Shown one piece after another: positions 1 to 9,317 of a stretch of 29,770 nucleotides of DNA. Within the stretch, counting starts at the first letter, position 1. Each line of letters begins with the position of its first letter. Origin of the DNA: Candidatus Delongbacteria bacterium (GTDB lineage Bacteria > Delongbacteria > UBA4055); the NCBI GenBank assembly GCA_027858795.1, contig JAQICF010000255.1, forward strand, positions 1-29,770, read 5' to 3'. The position numbers and the translations under genes were made by a program. The notes below the pieces were generated by a model. The model worked only from the letters and a program-made list of their open reading frames with translations. It searched no databases and was not told the DNA's origin.

Positions 1-3000
1 ATTAAAGAAAAGAAGGTTGAACTTCTAAAAGGCGCACAAGGAAGCAAAATTGTTTTTTCTGCAGATGGAAAACAAGCTGTGTTTATTTCCAATGAAGATG
101 CAACAGGCTATAACTCACTGTTTAAAGCAAAATTTGCAGATGGAAAGTTCTCAGATAAAGAGCAGGTAGCATTTGGTGAAATGATCATCAACGGTGTGGA
201 TATTTCTCCTGACGGTAATACTTTGATATATTCTGCCATAAAATCTGATACTGATAATAATGGGATAATGGATATCAACGATAATTCAGTTCTTTACAAG
301 ATAATATTTGAAAACAATTCTGTAATTCAGTATCAACTTACACCTGAGACTTATTCATCCAAAGCACCGAAGATTTCAAGCAAAGGAAATATATTTTATA
401 TCTCAAACAGGAACGGGAATGATGACATATGGATGTGTAGAAATGATGGTGTTATTCCTCGAGAAATTGACTATGAATCTCAAAGAGCTGTAGCAGATTT
501 CTTATTCCAGAAATTCAAAGCGAAGAAAGTTTTAAATGAAGGATCAAATACAAATCTCAAAGAAGAAAACGAGCTTTTAGATAATTCTCTACTCAGTTAC
601 ATTAGGATACTATCACTCTTCTCAGCTGAAAAAGATAAACTACTCGAAGTTTATTATAAAATGGCAGAGATATATGAGATCCAAAAGCAGTTTGAGAAAG
701 CAGAGTCAATCTATAGACTGATTCAGGCAAGATATAGTGATGATCTTAAAGTATCAGAGAAAGCAAATTTTTATAGAAAGATCACTGAGTTGAAAAGGAA
801 AGGGATCAGAACAGATAGTTACGGATTTGAACTTGAAGGGCATATTAATGATCTCAAGGAAATGATCTCAAATAGCGAAAACGAAGAATTTATTCAGGAA
901 GTAAACCTTAATATAGGTATAATATATTTCGATCTCGGTCAATATACTTCAGCGAATAACTACTTTATCTCTGCAAGGGGAGATGGAAACTCGGAAGCTT
1001 TATATTGGCAGGCAAAGACAGCTTTGATCTCCGGAAATTCCAAAACAGCGGGTTCTCTGCTTGAAAAAGCTATTGAGAGTACAAATTCAAATGATCTCAA
1101 AGAAAAATATATCAGAGAATACTTTGCATCAAGTGAGTCTAAGGGAGAAAGAGCTAAGAGGATTCAAAGTGCCCTGTCAAATAAGGACTTACCAGATGAG
1201 ATCAAATCGTATGGTAATTTGATACTGGGGGAAATGCTTGATAACATCGAGTTAAAGCTTGAGTATTTTAATTTAGTGAAACAATTCTACGTAAATGACC
1301 CAGAAAATATTATGAAAAAGAAATTTTCTGCCAATGCCGATCTGAAACTGGCAAGGCTCTACGTAGCTAATAATATGGATGAAGAAGCAGAGGGAGTTTA
1401 CAAATATATCATAGATAATTACTCAGGGATCGATTACGACTTTTATATTATCAATGCAGTTCAGGACCTGTCAAACCTTTATTTAAAACAAGCGGATGAA
1501 TATCTCAAAGCCGGTAAGGATGAAAATGCTTTGCTGGTATATTATAAGGCTTTTGATCTGGACAGAGAAAATATTGTTACTCTGAGAGGTATGGCAAGTT
1601 CGTATTATTCATTAGGAAAGATAGATGAAATAATTAAGTTCTTTTCAGCAGAGTACGAGAAAGATACCAACAGTAGTACAATGAATTATGCTCTTGGATA
1701 TGCCTATTCATTAAAGGCGATCAACGCAGGCGAATACCTAAGACCACTGATAAATCTGTCAATCAACCTGATAGAAAGATCGCTGGAGCTTGAGTCAAAA
1801 AATAAGTTCGGATACTTGACATTAAGCTATAACTATGAAGCATTGTTCCATTTAAGGAATATTCAGGAAGAGGAAATTAAAAAGCAGAATGTTCTATTGA
1901 AAGGCGTGAATTACATAATCGGTCCGGTGAAATTCTTACTATCGACTATAAACCTGATCGAAGATGAGAATGTGGACTATCTCGACAAAACGATAAACAC
2001 TTTGAATAAAGGCCTGGCAATAAGTGATATCAGCTCTGACAGAGAATTATACCTGAAAATGACGTTGAACCTTGCAAATAATTATTATAATCTTGGAGAG
2101 TTCGGCAGAAAGAACGCACTAGAAAAGTATCAGGTCATTCTCAATAATGACTTCCGGTTCAAGTCGCCACAGCAGAAAGCTATCATATATGAAAAAATAG
2201 GACATTGTCATTTTACACTCGGAAATGATGAAGCTGAAGGATTTTATGATAGAGCAATAGAACTATACAGGTCATTGAATGATAGAGAAAGCGAGATAAG
2301 GGTCTCTATGAGGAATGCGCTTTATTATCTGTCTATGAAGGATAAGGAAGGTGATTTCATAGGAGGTGCTGACGCATCAGATAAATATAAGGATATCGTT
2401 GTAAAGCTGAAGAGTGAGGGAAAAGATGATATTGTCAGGTTGCTTCAGCGGAACAGCGCATTCGCTCAGTTTATCGATGATGAATATGATAAAAGTTCCG
2501 AGATACTTCACAGTCTGTTGAAAGAATATGGAAAGAATGCGATCAGTTCAGAGAATGAAGGAAATTATATAATTCTAACTTTATTAGGTTTGGATATTCC
2601 AGTTTGGAAGTTGAATATCAGTCTGGGATCTTTATATCCTGAGGGTTTCAGCAGTGATTCCGAGATAGCTTTTTTATATTCACTTCAGGCATCGAATTAT
2701 TTCAAATTAAAAGAATTTTCCACTGAGGAAGAATTCTTAAATAAAAAGCTGGATTATTTCAAAGGTAAAGAGAACAGACTTGCAGTGAGCCTTATTGAGA
2801 ACAAACTGGGATTGCTCTATTATTTCAAAGGTGATTACAAGAAAAGTATAAAGCATTTTGAGCTGTCTAATGAGATCTGCATAGACCTTGAACTTTACAA
2901 TGTCATAGTGACGAATAAGAATAATATACTTAAGGCTTTAGTAAGGATAGATAGTGCAAGTAAAGAGCTTTTTGCCAACTACAATGAAGCTATTGCCGAT

Positions 3001-6000
3001 ACGTCGATTAATAAATTCCCTGAAGGGATAATTGAGATATATCCAAAAGCTGTGAATTTGAATATCAAAGCTGTTCTTACCTATAAAATGTATCAGGAAT
3101 TGAATAAATCTGAGGATGTTTCAAGTAAATACAAAGCGTTAAAATACCTGATAAACAGTGATAAATTGTTCTCAACAGGTATGGATCAGCTGAAAGAAAA
3201 TAAAAAACTTCGAAAAGATGAAAAATTACTGCTTTCTTCGATACTCTATAATCTTGGTATTGTAAAATTAGAAATGTCAGATAAGATATCGGCCGAAAAG
3301 ATACTGAATGAAGGATTGAAATTAGCTGAAGTTTCCGGGGACAGACTTATTCTCTGGAGATATTATATGAAGCTGGGAGATATTTCTGAGAAAAATACTT
3401 CTATAGATCTTTATTTAAAAGCAGAAGGGTTATTGTCAGACTATTTACCATCTACAACAGACTATGAAATGATCTCAAGCTGGCAGGAAGATATCAGACC
3501 TCTCTATGACAGGCTCATTAGATATTATATTTCAACGAAAGAACTATCGAAAGCTTTGAATTTCTCAGAGAGATACAAGAAGAAAATGATGCTCGATCAC
3601 TACTCAAGTCGCTATCTTGACTACAAAGAACAATTGCATAACATACATATTACCAAGATAAAATATAATACAAGCGAGATCATCAGGTATAATACCGAGA
3701 TCGACAGATTAAAGAATAAAGACGCCGATAAGTACGCTGAAAAGATCGAGGATTATGAAAAGAAAGTTGATCGATATACAAAAGAATTAGTCCAAATCTA
3801 CGCTCAAATTAAAAAGGATAATGATAACAGGCTTTTACAATTCGTTTCAATAGATGATATAGCCTTTGACGATATAGATGAGATCCTTGATGAAGATGAT
3901 GCAATAATATCATTCTATTCATTTGAAGATCAAACTTGCATTTTTCTAAGGAATGATTATTCAACTACTTGCAAAATAGTAAGTAAAGATGAAACTCTTC
4001 TGAACTCAATTGATAATTATTTCAATGGGAACGCAGATAAAGGTTTTTACAAGAAGGTATATGATCATTACATAAAACCTTTTGAGAAGGAGATCAGTAA
4101 TAAATCCCATGTCTATATAATGCCTGACTATGACAGTACAGTTCTTCTACCATTCGTTACTGCTATAAATAAGATCAATGAAGATATTAAACCTACATTT
4201 TCAAAGTTACCTACGATCTCATCTTTGAGTTTGATAGAGGAAAATAAGAACATCAATTACTCCGAACTGAAATATCTATCCAAATTGAAAAGCAGTGAAG
4301 ATGTTAAAGAACTTTTCGACAATGGTGGGTTTATATATTTCGACAAGTATCTGAACAAAGGAAGTAATAATGCATTGGAGAATTATTTCAACATCGGAAG
4401 ATCCACTCTTAAAATAAGTGAATTCCTTGAATATAAAATACCTGCGTATGGTGTTATTCTAAAAGGATTTAAAAAAGTACCGGACCCAAGTGATTACTTT
4501 ATTCTGGTAAATTCACTGATCTACTCAGGTGTTCAATCAATTATTCTTCCAATGTCTAAAGTTTCAAATAACGGAATTGACAGCTTGGTAATTAATTCAT
4601 TCTCGAAGCTGGAGGTATCAGACATTGATGATGTTCTGTCTCAATGTAATACCGATTGTGGTGATATAGAGATCTTCGGGTCTATTGGAATGAATGAAAG
4701 AGCTCAGAGAAATTTTGCAAGTGACAATCTGCAAAGCTTAGTTGTAAGCGGGATCAGAAATTATAAAAGTACTGTCTATGAAAAAGCATCTTCTTACTTC
4801 GCCCAAGCACTTATAATGGCAAGGAAGATAAAAGATAAGAAGCAGGAATTGAATATTTTAACTACTATCATTTCTTCATACTCAAAATTGAAAGATTATA
4901 GGAATGCAATTAAATATGGTAGGGAACTTCTTTCATTTGCTGAAGAAAATAACATAGAAAAACAGATCGTCAATGCTTATGATAATATTTCAAAGGATTA
5001 TTTCAGGTCAGCTATATATGATAATATCTCAAAAGATTATTCTAGGTCAGGAGTATATGACAGCAGTGCATCTTATCAGTATAAGATACTGGATTACATT
5101 TCCAGGAAAGATATTAAACAGAAATTGAAAAGCTATAATATGTTATCATCGATCTATGCTCAGAAAGGCGATTTTGAAAAAAGTATCAGCTACAAAACCA
5201 AATATCTTGATACTGGCAGATTGATCTCAGCAGGAGAGCTTGATTCCTTGAGCAATAGTCTGAACGTTAAATCTTCTGAAGTTCTGTTTAATTCCCTTAA
5301 GTCTATTCTGGTGAATTATTACAAAGCCGGTAAAATAGATTCAGCTATGAATATTTATAATATAGTTAAGAATAACTCTGGTATTTTTGAGGAAATTCCT
5401 AAAGCATCAATGGCAAATCTGTACGAATCTGTAGGTTTGTGCTATTTTAAGAAATCTTTCTATAGCAATGCGGAAGAATTTTACAAAAAAGCTTTAAAAA
5501 TGGTTGAAAAAAATTCAGAGAAAGCATCATTATACCAGAATCTTAGTGATCTTTATTATAAGTCAGATAAATTATCGCTTGCACTGACGATGCTCTCCAA
5601 TGCCAACAAACTGACAAATGAACGTGATAATGCAGCTCAAATGAAGATCAACAATACCAGAAGTCTCATTGAAGTTAAACTTGGGAATATCCCTGCGGCA
5701 TTATCGTATTCTTACAATTCTCTGGAAAGATCTATTGAATCAAAGAATAAATTCGAAGAAAGTATAGCTAGGGTTAATCTTGCTAAGATACTTATTCTAG
5801 CAAACGAAATTGAAAAAGCGGAGCATAATCTGGAACTCAGTTCTCAGTTGGCAATAGAAACTAAGAACAAGAGTGCCTTGATCTCATCAGAGTTCTATAA
5901 AGGTGTTATTCTGGCCGAACACAAACTTAAACTGAAAGAAGCTCTACTCAGATTCCAAAGCTCATTAAAGCTCTCTAAAGAAGGATTAGATAAGTTATTC

Positions 6001-7560
6001 GAAGCAAGATCACTGTATCAGATAGGAATGATATATTTTGATAATCAAGATACAGACAACAGTTACAATTATCTTAACCAGTGCTCAGAACTCTCAGAAT
6101 TATATGATATTAAGGATATTTATTACAAGTCTGAGGTAAACATTGCTGAATTGAAATTCAGAAACGGTACACTTGATCTGCCTAGACTTACTAAAGTGAT
6201 AGGAAAGATAGGAGATGATATTCTTTTTAGATCAGAAAGTCATTATAGCATTTCTGAAATGAATGTAATAACAAGGATTTACGACATTGCAATAGCTGCT
6301 TTATACAACAGTGGAAATATCAATTCGGTCATTTCAATGATTCAGTCAAAAGATCATATTTTAGCTCAGAACGATATAAATTATTTCCAGATCGGAAGTT
6401 CTTCAAATACTTCTGTTGATAAGATCAGAAAGCTTTATTCAGATAAGATTTCATTGAGATTACAGGATAAACCTTATGATCAGGTAGAAAAGTCTATATC
6501 GGCAGAGAAAGAGAGGTATCAGTCTCAGATAAAAAATACGATATTCCAGAAGAATATTTACAGTATCAGTGATCTGCAGAAAGGCTTAGGGAATGAAGAT
6601 GTGATCCTGGTCTATTCACCTTTCATTAACGATCTGAATGTTATCGTGATAACAAATAATATATCTACGATACAGAGAAGTAAATTAAAAGATACTTACT
6701 CAGAGAATATACTTGACAGGATAGAGAATAAATCTGATATAACTGAGCAGGCTAAGTTAGCCTATAGTGACCTTTTCAGAGATCCGGTTATGAATATGGT
6801 CTATGGTAAAAAGAATCTGCTTATTTACTCCTCAGGTTCATTGAAGAATTTTCCTTTCGATCTCCTTTATGACGGAGAAAAGCATTTGATCGAGAGTTAT
6901 AATATTTCAGAGATAAGTACGATTTCTCCGATCAAAGTTAAAGATTTCCAATTTGCTAAAAGTATGTCATTTGTGAATCCGTTCTCTTCAGCGAGTGAGC
7001 TTGTCTTTGCAGACAGGGAATATGAGTCATTACAATGGGAAAATAAGAAATCAAGTTCACTTACACAGAAAAATGCTACTGAAATAAATCTTTCCAAAAG
7101 CTTTAAAGACGGTTACTCAATGTACCACTTTCCGAATCATACGTATACACTCAATAAAGATTCTGCGAATGTTTCAAGATTAACGAGTTATATCCAGCTC
7201 TCTGCGGATAGTAAGAATGATGGTAAATATTCCTGGAATGAGATACTTTCACAGGGTTATTCTGATAAGGATATTATCTTGTCAGGGTGCGACAGTGGGG
7301 GAAAGATGGGACTTGATCATTCTGCTTATTTTGATCTTGCAGAAGCTTTTGAGATCTCTGGAGCAAAGAGTGTTGTTTCAAGCAGATGGAAGACCGATGA
7401 CCTTGGTGCAGCTGTGCTGATGAAAAGGTATTTTAGATATTTAGGGAACGGGTCAAGCAGGATCGAGGCTTTGAGTAATGCGAAGAGAGATGTGATAAAG
7501 TATTTTAATGATTATCCGTATTACTGGGCAGGATTTAAATTGTCGGGCCGAGTATTTTAA
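1..7560 (+). CDS. Giant TolB-propeller/TPR protein with two CHAT protease domains (5' partial)
   Basis: The frame is open to the left edge, so the true start lies upstream; at least 2,519 residues are present. In order it shows: TolB/WD40-like propeller blades (nt 1-470), including a calcium-loop-like motif D-x-D-x-N-G-x-x-D at nt 247-273; a long TPR superhelix (about nt 600-3600); a charged coiled coil (about nt 3610-3830); a first CHAT-like domain (about nt 3880-4700); more TPRs (about nt 4750-6450); and a second CHAT domain (about nt 6590-7557). The second CHAT has His in PNHTY (nt 7138-7140), Cys in LSGCDSGG (nt 7288-7290) and the family ending YYWAGFKLSG, so it should be an active caspase-like (clan CD) peptidase. 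In the first CHAT, FIYFDKY and ILKGF stand where His and Cys are expected, so it is probably inactive. CHAT-TPR proteins are known in bacterial signalling and defence. The substrate and cellular location cannot be read here because the N-terminus is missing. Confidence 0.85.
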   Translation: MKEKKVELLKGAQGSKIVFSADGKQAVFISNEDATGYNSLFKAKFADGKFSDKEQVAFGEMIINGVDISPDGNTLIYSAIKSDTDNNGIMDINDNSVLYKIIFENNSVIQYQLTPETYSSKAPKISSKGNIFYISNRNGNDDIWMCRNDGVIPREIDYESQRAVADFLFQKFKAKKVLNEGSNTNLKEENELLDNSLLSYIRILSLFSAEKDKLLEVYYKMAEIYEIQKQFEKAESIYRLIQARYSDDLKVSEKANFYRKITELKRKGIRTDSYGFELEGHINDLKEMISNSENEEFIQEVNLNIGIIYFDLGQYTSANNYFISARGDGNSEALYWQAKTALISGNSKTAGSLLEKAIESTNSNDLKEKYIREYFASSESKGERAKRIQSALSNKDLPDEIKSYGNLILGEMLDNIELKLEYFNLVKQFYVNDPENIMKKKFSANADLKLARLYVANNMDEEAEGVYKYIIDNYSGIDYDFYIINAVQDLSNLYLKQADEYLKAGKDENALLVYYKAFDLDRENIVTLRGMASSYYSLGKIDEIIKFFSAEYEKDTNSSTMNYALGYAYSLKAINAGEYLRPLINLSINLIERSLELESKNKFGYLTLSYNYEALFHLRNIQEEEIKKQNVLLKGVNYIIGPVKFLLSTINLIEDENVDYLDKTINTLNKGLAISDISSDRELYLKMTLNLANNYYNLGEFGRKNALEKYQVILNNDFRFKSPQQKAIIYEKIGHCHFTLGNDEAEGFYDRAIELYRSLNDRESEIRVSMRNALYYLSMKDKEGDFIGGADASDKYKDIVVKLKSEGKDDIVRLLQRNSAFAQFIDDEYDKSSEILHSLLKEYGKNAISSENEGNYIILTLLGLDIPVWKLNISLGSLYPEGFSSDSEIAFLYSLQASNYFKLKEFSTEEEFLNKKLDYFKGKENRLAVSLIENKLGLLYYFKGDYKKSIKHFELSNEICIDLELYNVIVTNKNNILKALVRIDSASKELFANYNEAIADTSINKFPEGIIEIYPKAVNLNIKAVLTYKMYQELNKSEDVSSKYKALKYLINSDKLFSTGMDQLKENKKLRKDEKLLLSSILYNLGIVKLEMSDKISAEKILNEGLKLAEVSGDRLILWRYYMKLGDISEKNTSIDLYLKAEGLLSDYLPSTTDYEMISSWQEDIRPLYDRLIRYYISTKELSKALNFSERYKKKMMLDHYSSRYLDYKEQLHNIHITKIKYNTSEIIRYNTEIDRLKNKDADKYAEKIEDYEKKVDRYTKELVQIYAQIKKDNDNRLLQFVSIDDIAFDDIDEILDEDDAIISFYSFEDQTCIFLRNDYSTTCKIVSKDETLLNSIDNYFNGNADKGFYKKVYDHYIKPFEKEISNKSHVYIMPDYDSTVLLPFVTAINKINEDIKPTFSKLPTISSLSLIEENKNINYSELKYLSKLKSSEDVKELFDNGGFIYFDKYLNKGSNNALENYFNIGRSTLKISEFLEYKIPAYGVILKGFKKVPDPSDYFILVNSLIYSGVQSIILPMSKVSNNGIDSLVINSFSKLEVSDIDDVLSQCNTDCGDIEIFGSIGMNERAQRNFASDNLQSLVVSGIRNYKSTVYEKASSYFAQALIMARKIKDKKQELNILTTIISSYSKLKDYRNAIKYGRELLSFAEENNIEKQIVNAYDNISKDYFRSAIYDNISKDYSRSGVYDSSASYQYKILDYISRKDIKQKLKSYNMLSSIYAQKGDFEKSISYKTKYLDTGRLISAGELDSLSNSLNVKSSEVLFNSLKSILVNYYKAGKIDSAMNIYNIVKNNSGIFEEIPKASMANLYESVGLCYFKKSFYSNAEEFYKKALKMVEKNSEKASLYQNLSDLYYKSDKLSLALTMLSNANKLTNERDNAAQMKINNTRSLIEVKLGNIPAALSYSYNSLERSIESKNKFEESIARVNLAKILILANEIEKAEHNLELSSQLAIETKNKSALISSEFYKGVILAEHKLKLKEALLRFQSSLKLSKEGLDKLFEARSLYQIGMIYFDNQDTDNSYNYLNQCSELSELYDIKDIYYKSEVNIAELKFRNGTLDLPRLTKVIGKIGDDILFRSESHYSISEMNVITRIYDIAIAALYNSGNINSVISMIQSKDHILAQNDINYFQIGSSSNTSVDKIRKLYSDKISLRLQDKPYDQVEKSISAEKERYQSQIKNTIFQKNIYSISDLQKGLGNEDVILVYSPFINDLNVIVITNNISTIQRSKLKDTYSENILDRIENKSDITEQAKLAYSDLFRDPVMNMVYGKKNLLIYSSGSLKNFPFDLLYDGEKHLIESYNISEISTISPIKVKDFQFAKSMSFVNPFSSASELVFADREYESLQWENKKSSSLTQKNATEINLSKSFKDGYSMYHFPNHTYTLNKDSANVSRLTSYIQLSADSKNDGKYSWNEILSQGYSDKDIILSGCDSGGKMGLDHSAYFDLAEAFEISGAKSVVSSRWKTDDLGAAVLMKRYFRYLGNGSSRIEALSNAKRDVIKYFNDYPYYWAGFKLSGRVF
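4975..5049 (+). repeat. Intragenic tandem duplication in the CHAT-TPR gene
   Basis: Two adjacent near-identical units, 4975-5010 (36 nt) and 5011-5049 (39 nt), encode AYDNISKDYFRS and AIYDNISKDYSRS. The reading frame is kept. It is a local in-frame duplication inside a TPR helix region. Confidence 0.8.
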
Positions 7561-7569
7561 TTATTTGTA

Positions 7570-7600
7570 GGGGACGATTTCCATTCGTCCCCTTTTTTTT
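7570..7600 (+). terminator. Rho-independent terminator after the CHAT-TPR gene
   Basis: An 8-bp perfect stem (GGGGACGA at 7570-7577, TCGTCCCC at 7585-7592) with a 7-nt loop is followed directly by eight T. It begins 10 nt after the stop codon. The same hairpin design, with a swapped base pair, recurs at 13420-13442, so it may be a dispersed repeat serving as a terminator. Confidence 0.8.
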
Positions 7601-7603
7601 GTT

Positions 7604-7636
7604 GTCATTCTGAACTTGTTTCAGAATCTTCTTTTT
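7604..7636. repeat. Dispersed GTCAT-hairpin element, short form
   Basis: ATTCTGAA (7607-7614) and TTCAGAAT (7620-7627) form an 8-bp hairpin with a 5-nt loop. It is preceded by GTC and followed by CTTCTTTTT. A longer inverted copy sits at 10922-10976, with a compensating change in the stem. Confidence 0.6.
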
Positions 7637-7711
7637 AATCATTATTTCGTTGCCATTTTTTTTAATAATATGTAAGTTTTAATAATTATTTAATATATCA
7701 TTGGATTGCTT

Positions 7712-8356
7712 GTGAAAACATTTATACTATTAGTTGCTCTTTTATGCTCTGCATTAAACGCAGAGTCAATTCTTAACTTTGGATTGGGACTTGGTCAATC
7801 AGGTGGTCTGACTTCTCCGTTCAGAGAAACACCATCATTATTAGGAATTAATTTTCATAGTGAATATGAAGCATTTCTTCAATCCATACAAAGTGTTTCA
7901 TTTCGATTTAGATATTCTGGTTATAGTAAAAAGTCTAGTTTTATTAGTATTTCTGGTTCTAGCTCAACTAGCTCAAATGCTTATTACCTCGGGGTCTCAT
8001 ATAATATAACAAATGCAAAAATATCAGAAAAACATATTACTGAGATATCTCCAATAATTGCCTATGGCTTTGAAAAAATAACATGGAAAAGTGAATACAC
8101 ATCATTATGGTCTGGCACACCTGAATTACTAAGTGGAAATGATTATGTTGAATATATTTCTTTTGGTTTAAGTGGAGCATTAGGAATTAAGAAGAATGAT
8201 ATAATTTATAAATTTAGATTATCAATTTATTACGATGATATTCTTTATACCGAACGAACTGTAATTGCAGATACTACTGGAGATGTATTAGAAGATCCAA
8301 AATACAAAACAGATATTTACGGTCAACTTGAATTTATCATAGGTTTTATGCTTTAA
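7712..8356 (+). CDS. Secreted, probable outer-membrane beta-barrel protein (paralogue 1)
   Basis: I chose GTG 7712 (214 aa) over TTG 7706, because it gives a compact signal peptide (Lys, hydrophobic core FILLVALLCSA, cleavage near LNA/ES). No strong ribosome site is visible, only a GGA 6 nt upstream. The mature protein is rich in Gly, Ser and Tyr with alternating polar/hydrophobic strands. It opens with SILNFGLGLGQSGG and closes with an aromatic/hydrophobic strand ending GFML, as in small barrels of OmpA/porin type. It is homologous to the next gene, sharing the SILxxGxGLG start, the ISPII.YG.E strand and the DP.(Y/F)KT.IYG end. No specific function is recognised. A barrel fold is inferred from composition only. 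Confidence 0.7.
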   Translation: MKTFILLVALLCSALNAESILNFGLGLGQSGGLTSPFRETPSLLGINFHSEYEAFLQSIQSVSFRFRYSGYSKKSSFISISGSSSTSSNAYYLGVSYNITNAKISEKHITEISPIIAYGFEKITWKSEYTSLWSGTPELLSGNDYVEYISFGLSGALGIKKNDIIYKFRLSIYYDDILYTERTVIADTTGDVLEDPKYKTDIYGQLEFIIGFML

Positions 8357-8373
8357 AACATAGAGGAGTAAAA

Positions 8374-9015
8374 ATGAGTAAGAAATCATTAGTATTATTT
8401 TGGACAATTATTTTAGGATCTATATTAAACGCTCAATCAATTCTGCATGTAGGTGTTGGATTAGGAGGTGGTGAAGGTGTTTTTACAGAACCATATAAAG
8501 ATCCTTTTATTTCATTAAGTCTCAACGCTGACTGTGAATATGAATTTTTCGTTTTAAATACTCAAAGTATATCTTTACGGGGTAGATATTCTGATTATAA
8601 TAAATCCGAATTGTTTTCAACGGGCTATTCAGAAAAATACAGTTACGGCATTTCATATAATTTTACGAATGTTATTTTAACAGATAAGTTTTTTAATGAA
8701 ATATCCCCAATAATTGAATATGGTGTTGAGAATGTGAAATGGGGTGATAGTTTCAATATTTCTTTCTGGGGAGATCCTGACGAACCTTTAACAGGAGAAG
8801 ATAAATTAAGTTATTTAACATTTGGTAGTAGATTTTCTATTGGGTTGAAACAAAAAGAGATTGTTTATAAGTTGAGTATGTTGCTGTTTTATGATCACAT
8901 TCTGACATCTGAACGAAATATTTCTAATGATCCAGATAATTCTCTAAGTTTGGATCCTGATTTTAAAACACAAATTTATGGTATATTTAAGTTTTCAATC
9001 GGGTATATGTTTTAA
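8374..9015 (+). CDS. Secreted, probable outer-membrane beta-barrel protein (paralogue 2)
   Basis: The 213-aa product starts at ATG 8374, 6 nt after a GAGGAG ribosome site, and 17 nt after the stop of its paralogue, so the two are probably co-transcribed. The signal peptide SLVLFWTIILGSILNA is followed by QSILHVGVGLGGG. The last residues, FSIGYMF, end in Phe, the usual C-terminal signature of proteins assembled by the Bam complex. The two proteins share similar length, strand order and several motifs but are clearly diverged, so the duplication is not recent. Function is unknown; a surface or lipid-associated structural role is only a guess. Confidence 0.7.
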   Translation: MSKKSLVLFWTIILGSILNAQSILHVGVGLGGGEGVFTEPYKDPFISLSLNADCEYEFFVLNTQSISLRGRYSDYNKSELFSTGYSEKYSYGISYNFTNVILTDKFFNEISPIIEYGVENVKWGDSFNISFWGDPDEPLTGEDKLSYLTFGSRFSIGLKQKEIVYKLSMLLFYDHILTSERNISNDPDNSLSLDPDFKTQIYGIFKFSIGYMF

Positions 9016-9043
9016 CTTTCTTTTGTTTGCCCAAAAGAAAGTT
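9014..9043. repeat. 12-bp-stem inverted repeat at the end of the barrel gene pair
   Basis: AACTTTCTTTTG (9014-9025) and CAAAAGAAAGTT (9032-9043) pair perfectly around a 6-nt loop and overlap the stop codon at 9013-9015. No T-run follows, so it is not a textbook terminator. It could stabilise the 3' end of the mRNA or be a dispersed REP-like element. Confidence 0.65.
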
Positions 9044-9317
9044 AGAAAGAAAAGGGCAGCACGAACGCTAATTTTGGGACTTCCGGTATTATTCTCTTTA
9101 AAATCTGATTCCTCTAACACTAGAAGTAGATTTTACACAACAGATAATAATCACTCTCGTCAGGTAACCAAAATTCCGTTAAGTGCGGGTAACTCAAAAG
9201 ATAAAACACGAACACTTTTGAAATAATTATCAATAATATAATTTTATCGTTGCAGGTTTAAAATAAAAATATATATTATGGTTCGTAATGATAAACATAA
9301 TACTAAAAGGAAGTAAT
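9044..9317. other. Non-coding stretch before the nuclease-like gene
   Basis: Apart from the hairpin at its left edge and a promoter-like sequence near 9250-9279, I see no gene or RNA here. An 82-codon open frame across 8978-9226 overlaps the barrel gene, has no start signal, and its translation is basic and low in complexity, so I do not call it. Confidence 0.5.
9250..9279 (+). promoter_or_regulatory. Candidate sigma70 promoter of the nuclease-like gene
   Basis: TTGCAG (9250-9255), an 18-nt spacer and TATTAT (9274-9279) resemble -35 and -10 boxes; TATATT at 9272-9277 is an alternative with a 16-nt spacer. The implied start site near 9286 makes ATG 9288 nearly leaderless and favours ATG 9318. 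Confidence 0.4.

Noticed and set aside
8978..9226. 82-codon open frame after the barrel gene pair
   Set aside because: It overlaps the barrel gene's end, spans a 12-bp-stem hairpin, has no ribosome site and translates to a basic, low-complexity peptide.
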